7,207 nucleotides of DNA from Bacteroidales bacterium UBA4459. Its GTDB lineage: Bacteria; Bacteroidota; Bacteroidia; Bacteroidales; F082. Numbering within the stretch: position 1 is the stretch's first letter; each line of letters starts with the position of its first letter. Below the pieces are notes generated by a model. It was not told the origin of the DNA, made no database searches, and worked only from the letters and a program-made list of their open reading frames with translations. Shown piece by piece: positions 6,841 through 7,207 of this stretch. Where the stretch lies: positions 1 to 7,207 of the forward strand of contig DGOT01000048.1 of the NCBI GenBank assembly GCA_002389465.1, in the 5' to 3' direction. The position numbers and the translations under genes were made by a program.

Positions 6841-6937
6841 CAGGAAGTATTTTAAGCGAAAAGTACAGAAAAAATAGCAAGACGACGCAAAAGTTTTCGA
6901 GTGATTCTTTGGAAGTTGAATTATTTTTCATTTATCT

Positions 6938-6959
6938 TTATTCGTAGTTTTACGAATAA
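6938..6959 (+). promoter_or_regulatory. Perfect inverted-repeat operator with embedded promoter box before the thioredoxin-like gene
   Basis: TTATTCGTA (6938-6946) and TACGAATAA (6951-6959) are exact reverse complements around the centre GTTT. The -7-like element TAGTTTTA (6945-6952, one mismatch to TAnnTTTG) lies in the middle of the palindrome, and transcription would begin near its right end, about 20 bases before the ATG at 6981. No good -33 TTTG is present at the normal distance. The core TTCGTA-N4-TACGAA matches the operator before the FmdE operon (2683-2698). Bound repressor would block the promoter; an ArsR-type repressor is inferred. Confidence 0.6.
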
Positions 6960-6980
6960 CGAACATAAATAATTATTGCT

Positions 6981-7207
6981 ATGGAAATCAAAATTCTAGG
7001 AACAGGGTGTCCTAATTGCAGAACATTGGAAAAAGCCACTCGCGACACTGTTGACGAGTTAGGAATCGATGCAACGATCCGTAAAGAAGAAGATATTATG
7101 AAAATAATGGAGTATGGTGTCATGCATACACCTGCTTTGGTAGTGAACGAGAAAGTGGTATCGAGTGGGCGGATTCCCAGTAAAAATGAACTGAGAAAAC
7201 TATTAAC
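6981..7207 (+). CDS. Thioredoxin-like small redox-active disulfide protein (3' end cut by window edge)
   Basis: 75 residues are visible of an expected 76-80, so only the last few residues and the stop are missing. The fold is glutaredoxin/thioredoxin-like and the family is the small redox-active disulfide protein group typified by archaeal MTH895. The first strand, MEIKILGTGCPNC, ends in the active-site CxxC (Cys10 and Cys13). MHTPALVVNEKVV contains the cis-Pro (Thr50-Pro51) and the following strand pair, and SSGRIPSKNELRKLL is the last helix. There is no signal peptide, so it is cytosolic. Genes of this family commonly sit next to ArsR regulators and permeases in metal or metalloid resistance clusters; such neighbours may lie just to the right of the window. 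The operator directly upstream supports inducible expression. No Shine-Dalgarno sequence is visible. Confidence 0.9.
   Translation, partial: MEIKILGTGCPNCRTLEKATRDTVDELGIDATIRKEEDIMKIMEYGVMHTPALVVNEKVVSSGRIPSKNELRKLL

Noticed and set aside
6841..6900. Promoter for the minus-strand lipoprotein gene: on the minus strand a TTTG followed by TACTTTTC.
   Set aside because: The spacing is about 22 bp and the -7 box has a mismatch, so it is too far from the consensus to annotate.
1..7207. CRISPR array, tRNA, rRNA, insertion sequence or phage attachment site.
   Set aside because: I see no regularly spaced direct repeats, tRNA-like cloverleaf, rRNA sequence, transposase or integrase anywhere in the window.

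Overview
The window looks like a chromosomal piece from a member of the Bacteroidota, possibly an anaerobic or environmental Bacteroidales/Marinilabiliales-type organism. The evidence is a promoter matching the Bacteroidetes sigma consensus (TTTG, then TAnnTTTG), AT-rich leaders almost without Shine-Dalgarno sequences, a lipoprotein with an L-I-S-C lipobox, a Gram-negative outer-membrane barrel protein and an RND pump. The genus assignment is a guess.

Layout. (1) 1-1405: the C-terminal part of an RND efflux pump, cut by the left edge. (2) 1406-1672: non-coding, holding a 90-bp REP/MITE-like palindrome. (3) 1673-2590: a cytoplasmic alpha/beta hydrolase of unknown substrate. (4) 2591-2831: a regulatory leader with a promoter, an overlapping inverted-repeat operator, a possible 13-codon leader peptide and a hairpin. 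(5) 2832-5397: an apparent three-gene operon on the + strand: an FmdE-family protein with a C-terminal zinc ribbon, a TSUP (TauE/SafE) anion permease and an outer-membrane porin-like barrel; the last two overlap by 4 bp (ATGA). (6) 5431-6840: a convergent minus-strand lipoprotein with an alpha/beta hydrolase domain and a C-terminal TPR-like part. (7) 6841-6980: a divergent intergenic region with a perfect 9-bp inverted repeat. (8) 6981-right edge: a small CPNC thioredoxin-like redox protein, nearly complete.

The most interesting point is how the parts may fit together. The leader of the FmdE-TSUP-porin operon and the promoter of the thioredoxin-like gene carry the same operator pattern, TTCGTA-N4-TRCGAA, each overlapping the -7 promoter element. 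One repressor, plausibly of the ArsR/SmtB class, could therefore control both units. The operon leader also has a candidate short ORF with a Cys codon inside the 5' arm of a 12-bp hairpin, an arrangement that suggests translation-coupled attenuation. My working hypothesis is a co-regulated sulfur, metal or metalloid stress module: a cytosolic Cys-rich FmdE protein, an inner-membrane TSUP exporter, a dedicated outer-membrane pore and a disulfide protein. The substrate cannot be read from the sequence.
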